Origin: Reyranella sp.
GTDB lineage: Bacteria > Pseudomonadota > Alphaproteobacteria > Reyranellales > Reyranellaceae
NCBI RefSeq assembly: GCF_004297265.1
Contig: NZ_SCUT01000027.1
Coordinates: 62,001 to 126,000, forward strand
DNA: 64,000 bases
Reading direction: 5' to 3'
In this document: piece after piece, positions 27,065-36,047 of the stretch
How positions within the stretch are numbered: position 1 is the stretch's first letter
How the letters are laid out: each line of letters begins with the position of its first letter
Notes under the pieces: model-generated
The model's input: only the letters and a program-made list of their open reading frames with translations
Told to the model about the DNA's origin: nothing
Databases searched by the model: none
Position numbers and translations under genes: made by a program

Positions 27065-28657
27065 ATGCGGCGGCAGAAGAAGTTCTATGCCTGGGGTTAC
27101 GCCGACGAGGACCTGACCCAAGACGAGATTCGGCCGTGGGAGACCGAGATCGCCCAGCGTTACGGCCTCTCCGGTTTCGACGTGAAGCCGCCGCCCAAAG
27201 CCGACGAGATCACCTTGCGCAAGAGCCGGGTCGATGTCCCCGCTGCGCTGCAGGCGATGGTCCGCACCGATCACCTGACGCGGCTCGAGCACAGCTACGG
27301 CAAGGCGGGCTTCGACACGCTGCGCATGTTCATGCGGTCCGTGCCCAATCCGCCCGACGCGGTGGCGTTCCCTGAAAACGAAGAGGACATCGTGAAGGTC
27401 CTCGACTGGTGCGACCGCATCGGCGCCAAGGCGATCCCCTATGGCGGCGGCTCGTCGGTGGTGAAGGGCATCGAGCCCTCGGCCGCCTTCGACAAGGTCG
27501 TGACCATCTCGACGCGCCACATGGACAAGGTGCTGGAGGTCGACGCGGTGAGCCAGGCCGCGCGCATCCAGGGCGGTATCTACGGACCCGCGATCGAGGA
27601 CGCGCTGCGCGACACGCCCTTCACGATGCGCCACTACATGCAGGCCTATCGCTGCTCGACCCTGGGCGGCTGGATCGCCACGCGCTCGGGCGGGCATTAC
27701 GCCACGCTCTATACGCACATCGACGATTTCGTCGAGAGCACGCGGGTTGTCACGCCGGCCGGCACCCTGGAAACGCGCCGGCTGCCGGGCTCCGGCGCCG
27801 GTCCCAGCCCGGACCGGATGTTCATCGGCTCCGAGGGCATATTGGGCATCATCACCGAGGCCTGGGTACGGTTGCGCAAGAAGCCGACCTTCCGCGCCTC
27901 CGCCAGCGTGCGCTTCCGCGACTTTTACGCCGGCGCCGATGCGGTGCGCGACATCACCCAGGCGGGGCTCTATCCCGCCAACTGCCGCCTGCTCGAGGCG
28001 CGCGAGGCACTGCCCGGTATCCCGTGGGACAACGAGGAGGCCGTGCTGGTGCTGGCCTTCGAATCGCCCGACCATCCGCTCGACGCCTGGATGAAGCGCG
28101 CGCTGGAGATCTGTGCGGCCCGCGGCGGCACAGCCGACCGCAGCGACGACGACGAGAACGCGCACCGCTCCGGCGCCGCCGGCGCCTGGCGCAACAAGTT
28201 CATCCGCGCGCCGCATTATGGCGAGCACGCGGTGGCGCGCGGCATTCTCTCCTCGACCTTCGAGACCTCGATGACCTGGGAGCGCACGCGCGACTTCCAC
28301 GCGAAGATCACCAGGATCACCAAGGACACGATCAAGGCGGTGACGGGCCGCGAAGGTACGGTCACCTGCCGCTTCACCCACGTCTATCCCGACGGGCCCT
28401 GCCTCTACTTCACCTTCGGCGGCCTGTTCGACCCCAGGAAGGACGCGCTTCAGCAGTTCATGGAGATCCTCTCCACCTGCACCGCGGCGACCGTCGAGCA
28501 TGGCGGCACGACCACGCATCACCACGCGGTGGGCCGCTTCCACCGGCCGTTCTACGACAAACAACGGCCCGAGCTCTTCGCCCGCGCCCTGCGCGGCGCC
28601 AAGCGCGAGCTGGACCCGAAGGGGATGATGAATCCCGGCGTACTGATCGATCCGTGA
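27065..28657 (+). CDS. FAD-binding oxidase of the alkylglycerone-phosphate synthase type
   Basis: A 530-residue VAO/PCMH-family flavoprotein. The FAD-binding segments are PYGGGSSVVKGIEP and the long stretch HYMQAYRCSTLGGWIATRSG ending near GILGIITEAWVRLRKKP. The C-terminal THHHAVGRFHRPFYD resembles the His-rich active-site motif of alkylglycerone-phosphate (ADAP) synthase, the enzyme that makes the ether bond of plasmalogens; bacterial relatives are usually of unknown substrate. The length fits. GGAGG lies close upstream of the ATG. There is no obvious ether-lipid partner nearby; the preceding dioxygenase gene is the likely operon mate. Confidence 0.82.
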   Translation: MRRQKKFYAWGYADEDLTQDEIRPWETEIAQRYGLSGFDVKPPPKADEITLRKSRVDVPAALQAMVRTDHLTRLEHSYGKAGFDTLRMFMRSVPNPPDAVAFPENEEDIVKVLDWCDRIGAKAIPYGGGSSVVKGIEPSAAFDKVVTISTRHMDKVLEVDAVSQAARIQGGIYGPAIEDALRDTPFTMRHYMQAYRCSTLGGWIATRSGGHYATLYTHIDDFVESTRVVTPAGTLETRRLPGSGAGPSPDRMFIGSEGILGIITEAWVRLRKKPTFRASASVRFRDFYAGADAVRDITQAGLYPANCRLLEAREALPGIPWDNEEAVLVLAFESPDHPLDAWMKRALEICAARGGTADRSDDDENAHRSGAAGAWRNKFIRAPHYGEHAVARGILSSTFETSMTWERTRDFHAKITRITKDTIKAVTGREGTVTCRFTHVYPDGPCLYFTFGGLFDPRKDALQQFMEILSTCTAATVEHGGTTTHHHAVGRFHRPFYDKQRPELFARALRGAKRELDPKGMMNPGVLIDP

Positions 28658-28667
28658 CGGATCGGTG

Positions 28668-29159
28668 TCAGTGGGTGGCTGGAACCGATCGCGGCAGGAA
28701 GAACAGCATGACGAGGACGTGACGGATGAGCAGGAGCGCCCCCACGCCCACGAAGAAGAGGCCGGCGGCGACGAGATAGTCGTCGACCTCGCCGGTGTAG
28801 ATGATGGTGTTGGGAATCTTGATCAGCTCGATGCAGATCTCGGCCATCAGGCCGATGGAGAGCTGGCCGACGCCGTAATTGTGACAGGCATGGTCGATCG
28901 CCGCCTGCCATGCCTCGTCGGGTCCGTCCAGCAGGCCGAAGATCTCGCGCAGGGTCCGCCGTTCTTCCAGGAGAACGCCCCAGCCGATCATGATGATGCC
29001 GATGCCGGTGACGATATCCATCTCCTCCTTCATGTCCGGCTTGACCCAGAGTACCTTCGAGACCTCGATCAGGGTGATGAACATCGGGATGCAGATCAGG
29101 AGCGAGACGATTCCGATCGTGTATCGCGACGTCAGGACAAGCATAAGCGTACGAATCAT
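28668..29159 (-). CDS. Hypothetical membrane protein
   Basis: A 163-residue protein with about four membrane helices (YTIGIVSLLICIPMFITLI; MDIVTGIGIIMIGWGVLL; YLVAAGLFFVGVGALLLI; VLVMLFFLP) and a cytoplasmic loop containing LREIFGLLDGPDEAWQ. No family recognised. ATG 29159 (MIRTLMLVL) is chosen because AAAGG lies 8 bases upstream and the preceding 43 open codons have no membrane character. It is divergent from another membrane-protein gene at 29295 and convergent with the FAD enzyme gene, from which it is 10 bases away. Confidence 0.65.
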   Translation of the reverse strand: MIRTLMLVLTSRYTIGIVSLLICIPMFITLIEVSKVLWVKPDMKEEMDIVTGIGIIMIGWGVLLEERRTLREIFGLLDGPDEAWQAAIDHACHNYGVGQLSIGLMAEICIELIKIPNTIIYTGEVDDYLVAAGLFFVGVGALLLIRHVLVMLFFLPRSVPATH

Positions 29160-29294
29160 GGGCTGGCCTTTGCAGAGATCTCCGGCCAGGTATCGACCGT
29201 GACGATAGAACCCTAGTCGACCGGTTCCTTCGGGAGCAATCTCTGATACTGCGGTCGCACTGAAACGAACGTCCTCGAACGCCGGCACCGGACC

Positions 29295-30077
29295 ATGATC
29301 GACTGGCTGTACTCACTCCCCGAAACCCTCGTCCTGGTGATGGGCGCCGTCATCATGGCCGGCGCGATTCTCGCCCTGCCCTCGCTGGTCCATCGGCTGC
29401 CCTACCTGCGCACGAGCAACGAGAACAACGACTTCGTGCTGCGCATGCAGGCCACACTCTTCACCATGACGAGCCTGGTGCTGGCCTTCACCCTGGTCGA
29501 GGCGGAAAGCAACTTCCGCAAGGTCGATTCGCTGATCGCGACCGAGGCCTCGCAGATCAACCGGCTCGACCGGCTGCTCAGCCGCTACGGCGATGATTCA
29601 ACGGCGGAGCTCCGGCAGCACCTGCTGGCCTACGCGAAGGCGATCGTCGACGACGAATGGCCGGCGATGCTGCGCGACGAGCGGAGCAGCAAGATACGCG
29701 CCACCCTTGGGCCCCTGTCCCGGGGGATCTTCGCCATCGAACCCCGGCCCGGCCGCGAGACGACGATCTATGCCGAAATCCTGAGGTCGTTCGACTCGAT
29801 CGTCGAGTCGCGCGACGCAAGGCTCAACGCCGTGACGCTCGCGCTGCCCAAACCCTACTGGCAGGTCGTCCTGTTCGCGGTCCTCATGCTGCTGTTCATC
29901 ACCAGCACGATGCAGCGCAGCACCTTCCGCGCCTACGTGCTCTCCGCCCAGATGGCGGTGATGGGCGCCTTCATCGGCTTCGTGTTCATCATGGACCAGC
30001 CCTTCAAGGGCCAGACCGCCGTGGATGCCGATCCGCTTCGACGGGCGATCGTCCTGATGGAGAACCGGGACCGGTAG
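29295..30077 (+). CDS. DUF4239-like membrane protein
   Basis: A 260-residue protein with two N-terminal helices (TLVLVMGAVIMAGAILALPS; ATLFTMTSLVLAFTLVEAES), a helical soluble segment carrying NFRKVDSLIATEASQINRLDRLL, and two C-terminal helices (VVLFAVLMLLFITS; AVMGAFIGFVFIMDQPFKG). The layout and the conserved FAL..EAE..ASQI region match DUF4239/bestrophin-like bacterial proteins, some of which are thought to be channels. The gene ends 3 bases before the convergent YifB gene stop. Confidence 0.7.
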   Translation: MIDWLYSLPETLVLVMGAVIMAGAILALPSLVHRLPYLRTSNENNDFVLRMQATLFTMTSLVLAFTLVEAESNFRKVDSLIATEASQINRLDRLLSRYGDDSTAELRQHLLAYAKAIVDDEWPAMLRDERSSKIRATLGPLSRGIFAIEPRPGRETTIYAEILRSFDSIVESRDARLNAVTLALPKPYWQVVLFAVLMLLFITSTMQRSTFRAYVLSAQMAVMGAFIGFVFIMDQPFKGQTAVDADPLRRAIVLMENRDR

Positions 30078-30080
30078 CGA

Positions 30081-31703
30081 TCACGCGGCCAGCATCGAGC
30101 GCGTTTGCGGGCGGCGGTAGCTCAGCGCTTCGGCGATGTGCAGGCGGCGCACCGCGTCCGAGCCGTCGAGATCGGCGAGTGTGCGGGCGACCCTGAGCGT
30201 GCGGTGCCAGGCGCGGGCGGAGAGGCCGAGGCGTTCGGCGGCGCGGGCGAGCAGCGCGCGGCCCTCGGCATCGGGTTCGGCGATGGCAGTCAGCAGCGCG
30301 CCGTCGGTATCGGCGTTGCAGCGCGGCTTCGACCAGTTGCGGGCGCGGTCGGCCAGGAGCCCCGCGGCCGGGTCGGCTTCGACGGCGGACAGCTTGCCCC
30401 TGGCGTCGAGTTCGGCCAGCCGCTCGCGCTGGACGGTGCGGGCCGCGGCGACGCGGGCGGCGATGTCGGCCGAGTTTTCGGCCGGCGGCGGCAGAGCGAG
30501 ATCGGCAGCGGCGACGGCGGGGACGTCGATGGTGAGGTCGATGCGGTCGAGCAGCGGGCCGGAGAGCTTGGCCTGGTAGTCGGCGCCGCAGCGCGGGCCG
30601 CGAGCACAGGCGCGCGTCGGGTCCATCAGATGGCCGCAGCGGCACGGGTTCATGGCGGCGACGAGCTGGAAGCGCGCCGGATAGGTGACATGCGCGTTGG
30701 CGCGCGCCACCGTCACCCGGCCGCTCTCCAGCGGCTGGCGCAGGGCTTCGAGCGTCGCGCGGTTGAACTCCGGCAGCTCGTCGAGGAACAGCACGCCATG
30801 GTGGGCGAGCGAGACCTCGCCCGGCTTGGGCCGCGCCCCGCCGCCGACCAGCGCCTGCAGCGTTGCGGAATGATGCGGGTCGCGGAAGGTGCGGCGGCGG
30901 CTGAGCCGGCCCTCGCCCAGGTCGCCGGCCAGCGAGCGCACCATCGAGGCTTCCAGCGCCTCCTCGGCATCGAGCGGCGGCAGCAACCCGGGAAGGCGCG
31001 CCGCCAGCATCGACTTTCCCGAGCCCGGCGGGCCGATCATCAGCAGGTTATGGCCGCCGGCGGCCGCGATCTCGAGCACCCGCTTGGCGCTCTCCTGGCC
31101 CTTGATCTCGCTGAGGTCGGGATAAGTCGCGCGGTCATCCGCCATCAGCGCCTCGGGCGCCGGCAGGGTCTGCTGGCCGCGCAGATGGTTGATCAGCGCC
31201 AGCAGCGAAGGCGCGGCGATGATCGGTGGCCGGTCGGTGTCGGGCAGGGAATCGAAGCCACCCCACGCGGCCTCGCCCCCGCACACCGCCGGGCAGATCA
31301 CGCCGCGCCCCGCCGCCTGGGCGGCGATCGCCGCCGGCAGGACGCCCGGCACGCGGCAGAGCGAGCCGTCGAGGGCCAGTTCCCCAAGCACCACGAAGCC
31401 CTCGACGCTCTCGCGCGGCAGCACGCCCAGCGCCGCCAGCAGGCCCAGCGCGATCGGCAGGTCGTAGTGGCTGCCCTCCTTGGCCAGGTCGGCCGGCGAC
31501 AGGTTGACGGTGATGCGCTGCGGCGGCAGCGCCAGCCCCAGCGCTCGGAAGCAGGCCCGCACCCGCTCCCGGCTCTCGCCCACCGCCTTGTCCGCCAGCC
31601 CGACCACCGCGAAGGCGATGGTCCCCGGCGCCACCAGCACCTGAACGTCGACCGGCAGGACATCGATGCCCTGGAACGCCACCGTCCGAACCGTCGCCTG
31701 CAT
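30081..31703 (-). CDS. YifB/ComM family Mg-chelatase-like AAA+ ATPase
   Basis: A 540-residue protein. The N-terminal Lon protease-like fold contains QGIDVLPVDVQVLVAPG and LGLALPPQRITVNLSPADL. The AAA+ domain has Walker A GPPGSGKSMLA, Walker B GVLFLDELPEF and a Cys-rich AAMNPCRCGHLMDPTRAC; the C-terminal domain ends LHIAEALSYRRP. ComM homologues are hexameric helicases that promote branch migration in natural transformation. ATG 31703 begins the family N-terminus (MQATVRTVAFQGID); the open frame reaches further upstream. It is divergent from the acyl-CoA dehydrogenase operon across 149 bases. Confidence 0.92.
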   Translation of the reverse strand: MQATVRTVAFQGIDVLPVDVQVLVAPGTIAFAVVGLADKAVGESRERVRACFRALGLALPPQRITVNLSPADLAKEGSHYDLPIALGLLAALGVLPRESVEGFVVLGELALDGSLCRVPGVLPAAIAAQAAGRGVICPAVCGGEAAWGGFDSLPDTDRPPIIAAPSLLALINHLRGQQTLPAPEALMADDRATYPDLSEIKGQESAKRVLEIAAAGGHNLLMIGPPGSGKSMLAARLPGLLPPLDAEEALEASMVRSLAGDLGEGRLSRRRTFRDPHHSATLQALVGGGARPKPGEVSLAHHGVLFLDELPEFNRATLEALRQPLESGRVTVARANAHVTYPARFQLVAAMNPCRCGHLMDPTRACARGPRCGADYQAKLSGPLLDRIDLTIDVPAVAAADLALPPPAENSADIAARVAAARTVQRERLAELDARGKLSAVEADPAAGLLADRARNWSKPRCNADTDGALLTAIAEPDAEGRALLARAAERLGLSARAWHRTLRVARTLADLDGSDAVRRLHIAEALSYRRPQTRSMLAA

Positions 31704-31852
31704 GTCCCGCTCCCGTTCCGTCCTGGGAACAATTAAAGAACGAGCAGGCCAATAGTAAAGCACGCCATAGTTGCATATTGCACTGCGACCCTCAAGCACC
31801 CGGTTGGCCGCCACCCGTGCTAGGTTGCCGCCCGCAAACGCGGGAGAGTTTC

Positions 31853-33052
31853 GTGACGGCCAAGCAGAAGATCGACGACCTCAACTTCACGCCGCCGGCG
31901 GCGATCACCGACCTGGCCGCCAAGGTGAAGGAGTTCATCAAGGACAAGATCATCCCATACGAGACCGATCCGCGCTGGACGTCTCATGGTCCGACCGACG
32001 AATTGCGGATCGAGATGAACGAGCTGGCGAAGGCGGCCGGCGTGTTCGCGCCGCAGGTGCCGAAGGAATATGGCGGCCAGGCGCTGAGCCAGGTCGGCCG
32101 CGCCCATGTCTTCGAGGCGGCGGGCTATTCGATCCTGGGGCCGACAGCGATCCATTGCGCCTCGCCCGACGAGGGCAACATCCACCTGCTCGACGTGGTG
32201 GCCCGGCCCGACCAGCGCGAGCACTTCCTGAAGCGCATGGCGACGGGCCAGATCCGCTCGATCTTTTGCATGACCGAGCCTGGCGGCGCCGGCTCCGACC
32301 CCAGCCTGATGACGACGACGGCCAGGCTGGAAGGCAACGAGTGGGTGATCAACGGCCGCAAGTGGCTGATCACCGGCGCCGAGGGCGCGGGCTGCGCGAT
32401 CATCATGGCCAAGAACGAGGGCGGGCCGATGGACGGCCACGCCACCATGTTCCTGGCCGACCTGCCCGACCCCGCCATCCGCCTCGAGCGCACGCTCGAC
32501 ACGATGGATTCCTCCTTCACCGGCGGCCACGGCGTGATCGAGATCAAGAACCTGCGCCTGCCGGCCGACGCCGTGCTGGGCGAGATCGGCAAAGGTTTCC
32601 GCTACGCCCAGGTCCGCCTCGCCCCGGCCCGCCTCAGCCACTGCATGCGCTGGCTGGGCGCGGCGATGCGCGCGCAGGACATCGCGACGGACTATGCCCG
32701 TCATCGCATGGCTTTCGGCAAGACGTTGGGTGAGCATCAGGGCGTGTCGTTCATGCTGGCCGACAATCTGATGGACATGAACCAGGCGCGGCTGTCGATC
32801 TGGCACACCGCGTGGCTGCTCGACCAGGGCGAGCGCGCCTCGAACGAGAGCTCGATGTCCAAGGTGATCTGCTCGGAAGCCTATTTCCGCGTCGCCGACC
32901 GCTGCATGCAGATCCTGGGCGGGCTCGGCATCACGCGCGACACGGTGGTCGAGCGCTTCTTCCGCGACTCGCGCGCCTTCCGCATCTACGATGGCCCGTC
33001 CGAGGTTCATCGCTGGGCGCTGGGCGCACGGATCGTTTCGGGGAAGATGTAG
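31853..33052 (+). CDS. Acyl-CoA dehydrogenase (ACAD10/11-like)
   Basis: A 399-residue flavoprotein starting at a GTG with GGGAGAG just upstream. The FAD-binding motifs CMTEPGGAGSDP and INGRKWLITGA are present, and the C-terminus has ILGGLGITRDTVVERFFRD and RIYDGPSEVHRWALG. The GPSEVH-type ending is characteristic of the ACAD10/11-like subgroup; members can act on hydroxylated or phosphorylated acyl-CoAs. It is the first gene of a three-gene unit with spacings of 10 and 7 bases, ending in an APH-fold kinase. Mammalian ACAD10/11 carry both a kinase and a dehydrogenase domain, so this neighbourhood may be the split equivalent. Confidence 0.9.
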   Translation: MTAKQKIDDLNFTPPAAITDLAAKVKEFIKDKIIPYETDPRWTSHGPTDELRIEMNELAKAAGVFAPQVPKEYGGQALSQVGRAHVFEAAGYSILGPTAIHCASPDEGNIHLLDVVARPDQREHFLKRMATGQIRSIFCMTEPGGAGSDPSLMTTTARLEGNEWVINGRKWLITGAEGAGCAIIMAKNEGGPMDGHATMFLADLPDPAIRLERTLDTMDSSFTGGHGVIEIKNLRLPADAVLGEIGKGFRYAQVRLAPARLSHCMRWLGAAMRAQDIATDYARHRMAFGKTLGEHQGVSFMLADNLMDMNQARLSIWHTAWLLDQGERASNESSMSKVICSEAYFRVADRCMQILGGLGITRDTVVERFFRDSRAFRIYDGPSEVHRWALGARIVSGKM

Positions 33053-33062
33053 GACGGAGATC

Positions 33063-34346
33063 ATGAACGCTGCGACACTGGCGGCCCGCCGAGACCAAGC
33101 CCTGGGCGCCGGTGCGCCGCTCTTCTACAGCACGCCGCTGCACATCGTGCGGGGCCAGGGCGTGGAGCTGTTCGACCCCGAGGGGCGGCGCTACGTCGAC
33201 ATGTACAACAACGTGCCGTGCGTCGGTCACGCCAACAGCCATGTCGCCGAGGCGATGGCGCGGCAGCAGTCGACGCTCAACGTCCACAGCCGCTACCTGC
33301 ACGAGGGCATCGTGGTCTTCGCCGAGCGGCTGGCGGCGCTGCACGGACCCGAGATCGAGAGCGTGATCTTCTCCTGCTCCGGCACGGAGGCCAACGAGGT
33401 GGCACTGCGCATGGCGCGGATGGCCACGGGCAAGGCCGGGATCGTCTGCACCAACGCGACCTATCACGGCAACAGCGAGGCGGTCGGGAAGATGACGCGC
33501 ATCGGCAGCGGCCAGAACACGGCCGGCGACGTGCGTGCGATCCCGTTTCCCGAGATGCTGCGCCCGCTGGTGCCCGGCGCCAGCGAGGACGAACTCTGCG
33601 AGGCCTATCTCGACCGGCTGCGCCAGGTCATCCGCAGCTTCGAGGAGGACGGCACGGGCTTCGCGGGGCTGATCGTGTGCTCGATCTTCGCCAACGAGGG
33701 CCTGCCCGACGTGCCGCGCGGTTTCATGGCACGCGCCACCGAGATCGTGCACGAGGCGGGCGGCCTGGTGATCGCCGACGAGGTCCAGGCCGGCTACTGC
33801 CGCAGCGGCCGCTGGTGGGGCTACGACGTTCTGGGCTTCAAGCCCGACATCGTCGTCACCGGCAAGCCGATGGGCAACGGCCTGCCGCTGGCCGCCACCG
33901 CGGCGAGCCGCAAGCTGGTCGAGACCTTCCGGAGCGCGACGCGCTACTTCAACACCTTCGCGTCGAGCCCGCTGCAGGCCGCGGTCGGCATGGCGGTGAT
34001 CGACGTCATCGAACGCGAGGGCCTCGCCGCGAACGTCGCCGCCGTGGGCGCCTTCCTGAAGTCGGCGCTGGCCGAGCGCAAGGGTCGCTTCGCTTCGATC
34101 ATCGACGTACGCGGCCATGGCCTGTTCATCGGCGTCGAAATCGCGACGACCGACGCGGAGCGCGAGCCCGACATGGACAAGGCGGTCGACATCATCAATC
34201 GCCTCAAGGATCGCGGCTTCCTCACGAGCAATGCCGGCGCCTACAAGAACGTCGTGAAGATCCGGCCGCCGCTGGTCTTCCAGAAGAGTCACGCCGAGGA
34301 ATTCCTGACAGCCTTCGACGCGACGATGGCGGAAATCGACGGCTGA
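33063..34346 (+). CDS. Class III PLP-dependent aminotransferase or phospho-lyase
   Basis: A 427-residue fold-type I PLP enzyme. It has VDMYNNVPCVGHANSHVAEA, the cofactor-phosphate region SCSGTEANEVALRMAR, the PLP-binding Asp in LVIADEVQAGYCRSGRWW, and the Schiff-base Lys in DIVVTGKPMGNGLPLAA, then TFASSPLQAAVGMAV. The GKPMGNG form and the partnership with an APH-fold kinase resemble the AGXT2L1/AGXT2L2 group, which are phospho-lyases acting on phosphoethanolamine or phosphohydroxylysine rather than true transaminases. Which activity applies here is unknown. ATG 33063 follows the dehydrogenase stop by 10 bases. Confidence 0.88.
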   Translation: MNAATLAARRDQALGAGAPLFYSTPLHIVRGQGVELFDPEGRRYVDMYNNVPCVGHANSHVAEAMARQQSTLNVHSRYLHEGIVVFAERLAALHGPEIESVIFSCSGTEANEVALRMARMATGKAGIVCTNATYHGNSEAVGKMTRIGSGQNTAGDVRAIPFPEMLRPLVPGASEDELCEAYLDRLRQVIRSFEEDGTGFAGLIVCSIFANEGLPDVPRGFMARATEIVHEAGGLVIADEVQAGYCRSGRWWGYDVLGFKPDIVVTGKPMGNGLPLAATAASRKLVETFRSATRYFNTFASSPLQAAVGMAVIDVIEREGLAANVAAVGAFLKSALAERKGRFASIIDVRGHGLFIGVEIATTDAEREPDMDKAVDIINRLKDRGFLTSNAGAYKNVVKIRPPLVFQKSHAEEFLTAFDATMAEIDG

Positions 34347-34353
34347 CCCCTCG

Positions 34354-35358
34354 ATGGACGACGAGACCGTCGATCGAACCTACGGACCGGCCGCGCGCGC
34401 GGCGCTCGCGGCCTTTCCCATCGATGCGCAGGACCTGACCCTGGTGTCGCTCTCCGAGAACGTCACCTTCCGGGTGACCGACGGCCGCGACGGCAGGGCT
34501 TACGTCTTTCGCCTGCACCGGCCGGGCTATCACACGCTCGAGGAGCTGGTCTCCGAGCGCGCCTGGATCCGGGCGCTCGCCGCGGCCGGCATCGACGTGC
34601 CCGAGGCCGTGATGACGCGCGACGGCCGGGACTATGTCCCGGTGACCATCCCCGCCACCGGCGAGCAACGATACGCCGGCCTGGCGAGCTGGACCGAAGG
34701 CCGCCTGCTCTCCGACGTACTCGCGGAAACGGCCGACCAGAGGCGGATCGAAGACTCCTTCAAGCAGCTCGGCGCCATCACAGCGGCCATGCACAACCAG
34801 GCCAGCGCCTGGCGGCCGCCGCCGGGCTTCAAGCGGCACGCGCTCGACAGCGACGGGCTGATGGGCATGGCGCCTCACTGGGGCGAGTTCTGGGAACATC
34901 GCTCACTCTCGGCCAGCGAACGCCGCCTGTTGCTCGATACCCGGCAGCGCATGCACGCCCTGCTGAGCCGCCTGAGCCAAGACCCATCCGCCTACAGCGT
35001 GATCCACGCCGACATGCACCCGGGAAACATCGTGGTCGATGGCGACCGGCTGACCGTCATCGATTTCGACGATGCGGGCTACGGCTGGCATCAGTACGAT
35101 ATCGCCACGGCGCTTACGCACTGGCAGACCAAGCCCAACGCCGACGAGATCGAGCGCGCCTTCCTGACCGGCTATCGCGCCAACCGCCTCGTCCCCGACG
35201 AAACGCTGAGCCTGATCCCGCAGTTCCGCCTGATCCGCTGGATGGCCACGATCGGCTGGTTCCACCAGCGCCCGGAAGTCAATCGCCCGTCCGCGGTGTT
35301 CGAGGAACGGAAGGCCTGGGTCCTCGAACAGTGCGCGGCACTGCAGCGCTCACGGTAA
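34354..35358 (+). CDS. APH-fold small-molecule kinase
   Basis: A 334-residue phosphotransferase of the aminoglycoside phosphotransferase/SrkA/hydroxylysine kinase superfamily. The N-lobe has VSLSENVTFRVTDGRDGRAY and FRLHRPGYHTLEELVSE; the catalytic loop is VIHADMHPGNIVVDG and the metal-binding motif is VIDFDDAGYGWHQYD. Such kinases phosphorylate alcohols on sugars, amino acids or antibiotics. Placement directly after a class III PLP enzyme and an ACAD11-like dehydrogenase points to a metabolic substrate, not resistance. The last 9 bases overlap the convergent PIN toxin gene. Confidence 0.88.
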   Translation: MDDETVDRTYGPAARAALAAFPIDAQDLTLVSLSENVTFRVTDGRDGRAYVFRLHRPGYHTLEELVSERAWIRALAAAGIDVPEAVMTRDGRDYVPVTIPATGEQRYAGLASWTEGRLLSDVLAETADQRRIEDSFKQLGAITAAMHNQASAWRPPPGFKRHALDSDGLMGMAPHWGEFWEHRSLSASERRLLLDTRQRMHALLSRLSQDPSAYSVIHADMHPGNIVVDGDRLTVIDFDDAGYGWHQYDIATALTHWQTKPNADEIERAFLTGYRANRLVPDETLSLIPQFRLIRWMATIGWFHQRPEVNRPSAVFEERKAWVLEQCAALQRSR

Positions 35359-35778
35359 GATACTTCCCCAAGGATCAATCAGGCCGACGCCCGTCGCGGC
35401 GAAGTCGCGGACATTACGCGACACCACCGTCAGACCATGGATCAGGCCGGTTGCAGCGATCAAAGCATCCCTCTCGCTCTTTGGATTCGGTATGTGCAAG
35501 CGAGCGCATTGCTGGGCGACTGGAAGATCGATCGGCAGGACTCGGCCTTCGAACTCGGCTAGGACCTGACCCTGCAGCCACCGTCGCAGGATTGCTCCCT
35601 GTGATGGGTCGCGGCGCTCGGCCATCAGCACGCCGAGCTCAAGTTCCATCGCGGTGATGACAGAGATGTAGGCCGTGGAAGGTTCAATGGAGGCGGCCCA
35701 CCGCGAGACATTGGCGTCGGCCCTGCCCGCGCGAACTTTTCTAAGCTCCGATACGACGTTGGTATCGAGCAAGAACAT
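35350..35778 (-). CDS. PIN-domain toxin, VapC-like (FitB type)
   Basis: A 142-residue PIN-domain ribonuclease. It opens MFLLDTNVVSELRK with the first catalytic Asp, and has ISVITAMELELGV (Glu), PNPKSERDALIAATGLIHG (Asp) and TVVSRNVRDFAATGVGLIDPW (Asp/Asn), so the acidic quartet is intact. VapC toxins cleave tRNA or rRNA when freed from the antitoxin. Its start codon overlaps the antitoxin stop, a coupled arrangement. The 3' end overlaps the kinase gene by 9 bases, suggesting the module was inserted tightly against the operon end. Confidence 0.92.
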   Translation of the reverse strand: MFLLDTNVVSELRKVRAGRADANVSRWAASIEPSTAYISVITAMELELGVLMAERRDPSQGAILRRWLQGQVLAEFEGRVLPIDLPVAQQCARLHIPNPKSERDALIAATGLIHGLTVVSRNVRDFAATGVGLIDPWGSILP

Positions 35779-36026
35779 CAGTCGAAGTCAGGAGGCGTGA
35801 GCGCGATGCTGCTTCGCGGCGGGTCGAATTCCACATCCTCATCCATGGCCAGCGCGTCGACGATGCTCCGGCCGCTGCCGGCAAGCCGGCGATACTCTTC
35901 GATCGACAGCAACACGTGAGCCGGACGGCCTCTGTCGGTGATGAAAACGGGGCCAGCATCAGCGGCCTTCTTGGCCCGGCTGGTGTCCTGGTTGAATTCT
36001 CTACTGGTCAGAGTCGTGATGCTCAT
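35778..36026 (-). CDS. Phd/YefM-family antitoxin
   Basis: An 82-residue protein: MSITTLTSREFNQDTSRAKK, then GPVFITDRGRPAHVLLSIEEYRRL, which is the Phd/YefM DNA-binding N-terminal domain, and an acidic C-terminal tail (ALAMDEDVEFDPPRS) likely to wrap the toxin. It neutralises the overlapping PIN toxin and probably represses the pair by binding the palindrome upstream. The reading frame extends farther 5', but ATG 36026 is where the family begins, with GGAGG a few bases upstream. Confidence 0.9.
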   Translation of the reverse strand: MSITTLTSREFNQDTSRAKKAADAGPVFITDRGRPAHVLLSIEEYRRLAGSGRSIVDALAMDEDVEFDPPRSSIALTPPDFD

Positions 36027-36047
36027 GGAAACCTCCACGATGCAGAC

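Noticed and set aside
30105-31736. Long plus-strand open frame (543 codons) opposite the YifB gene
   Set aside because: It is a GC-rich antisense shadow: the minus strand has full YifB/ComM motifs (GPPGSGKS, FLDELPEF), while this frame is rich in Arg, Gln, His and Ala with no domain.
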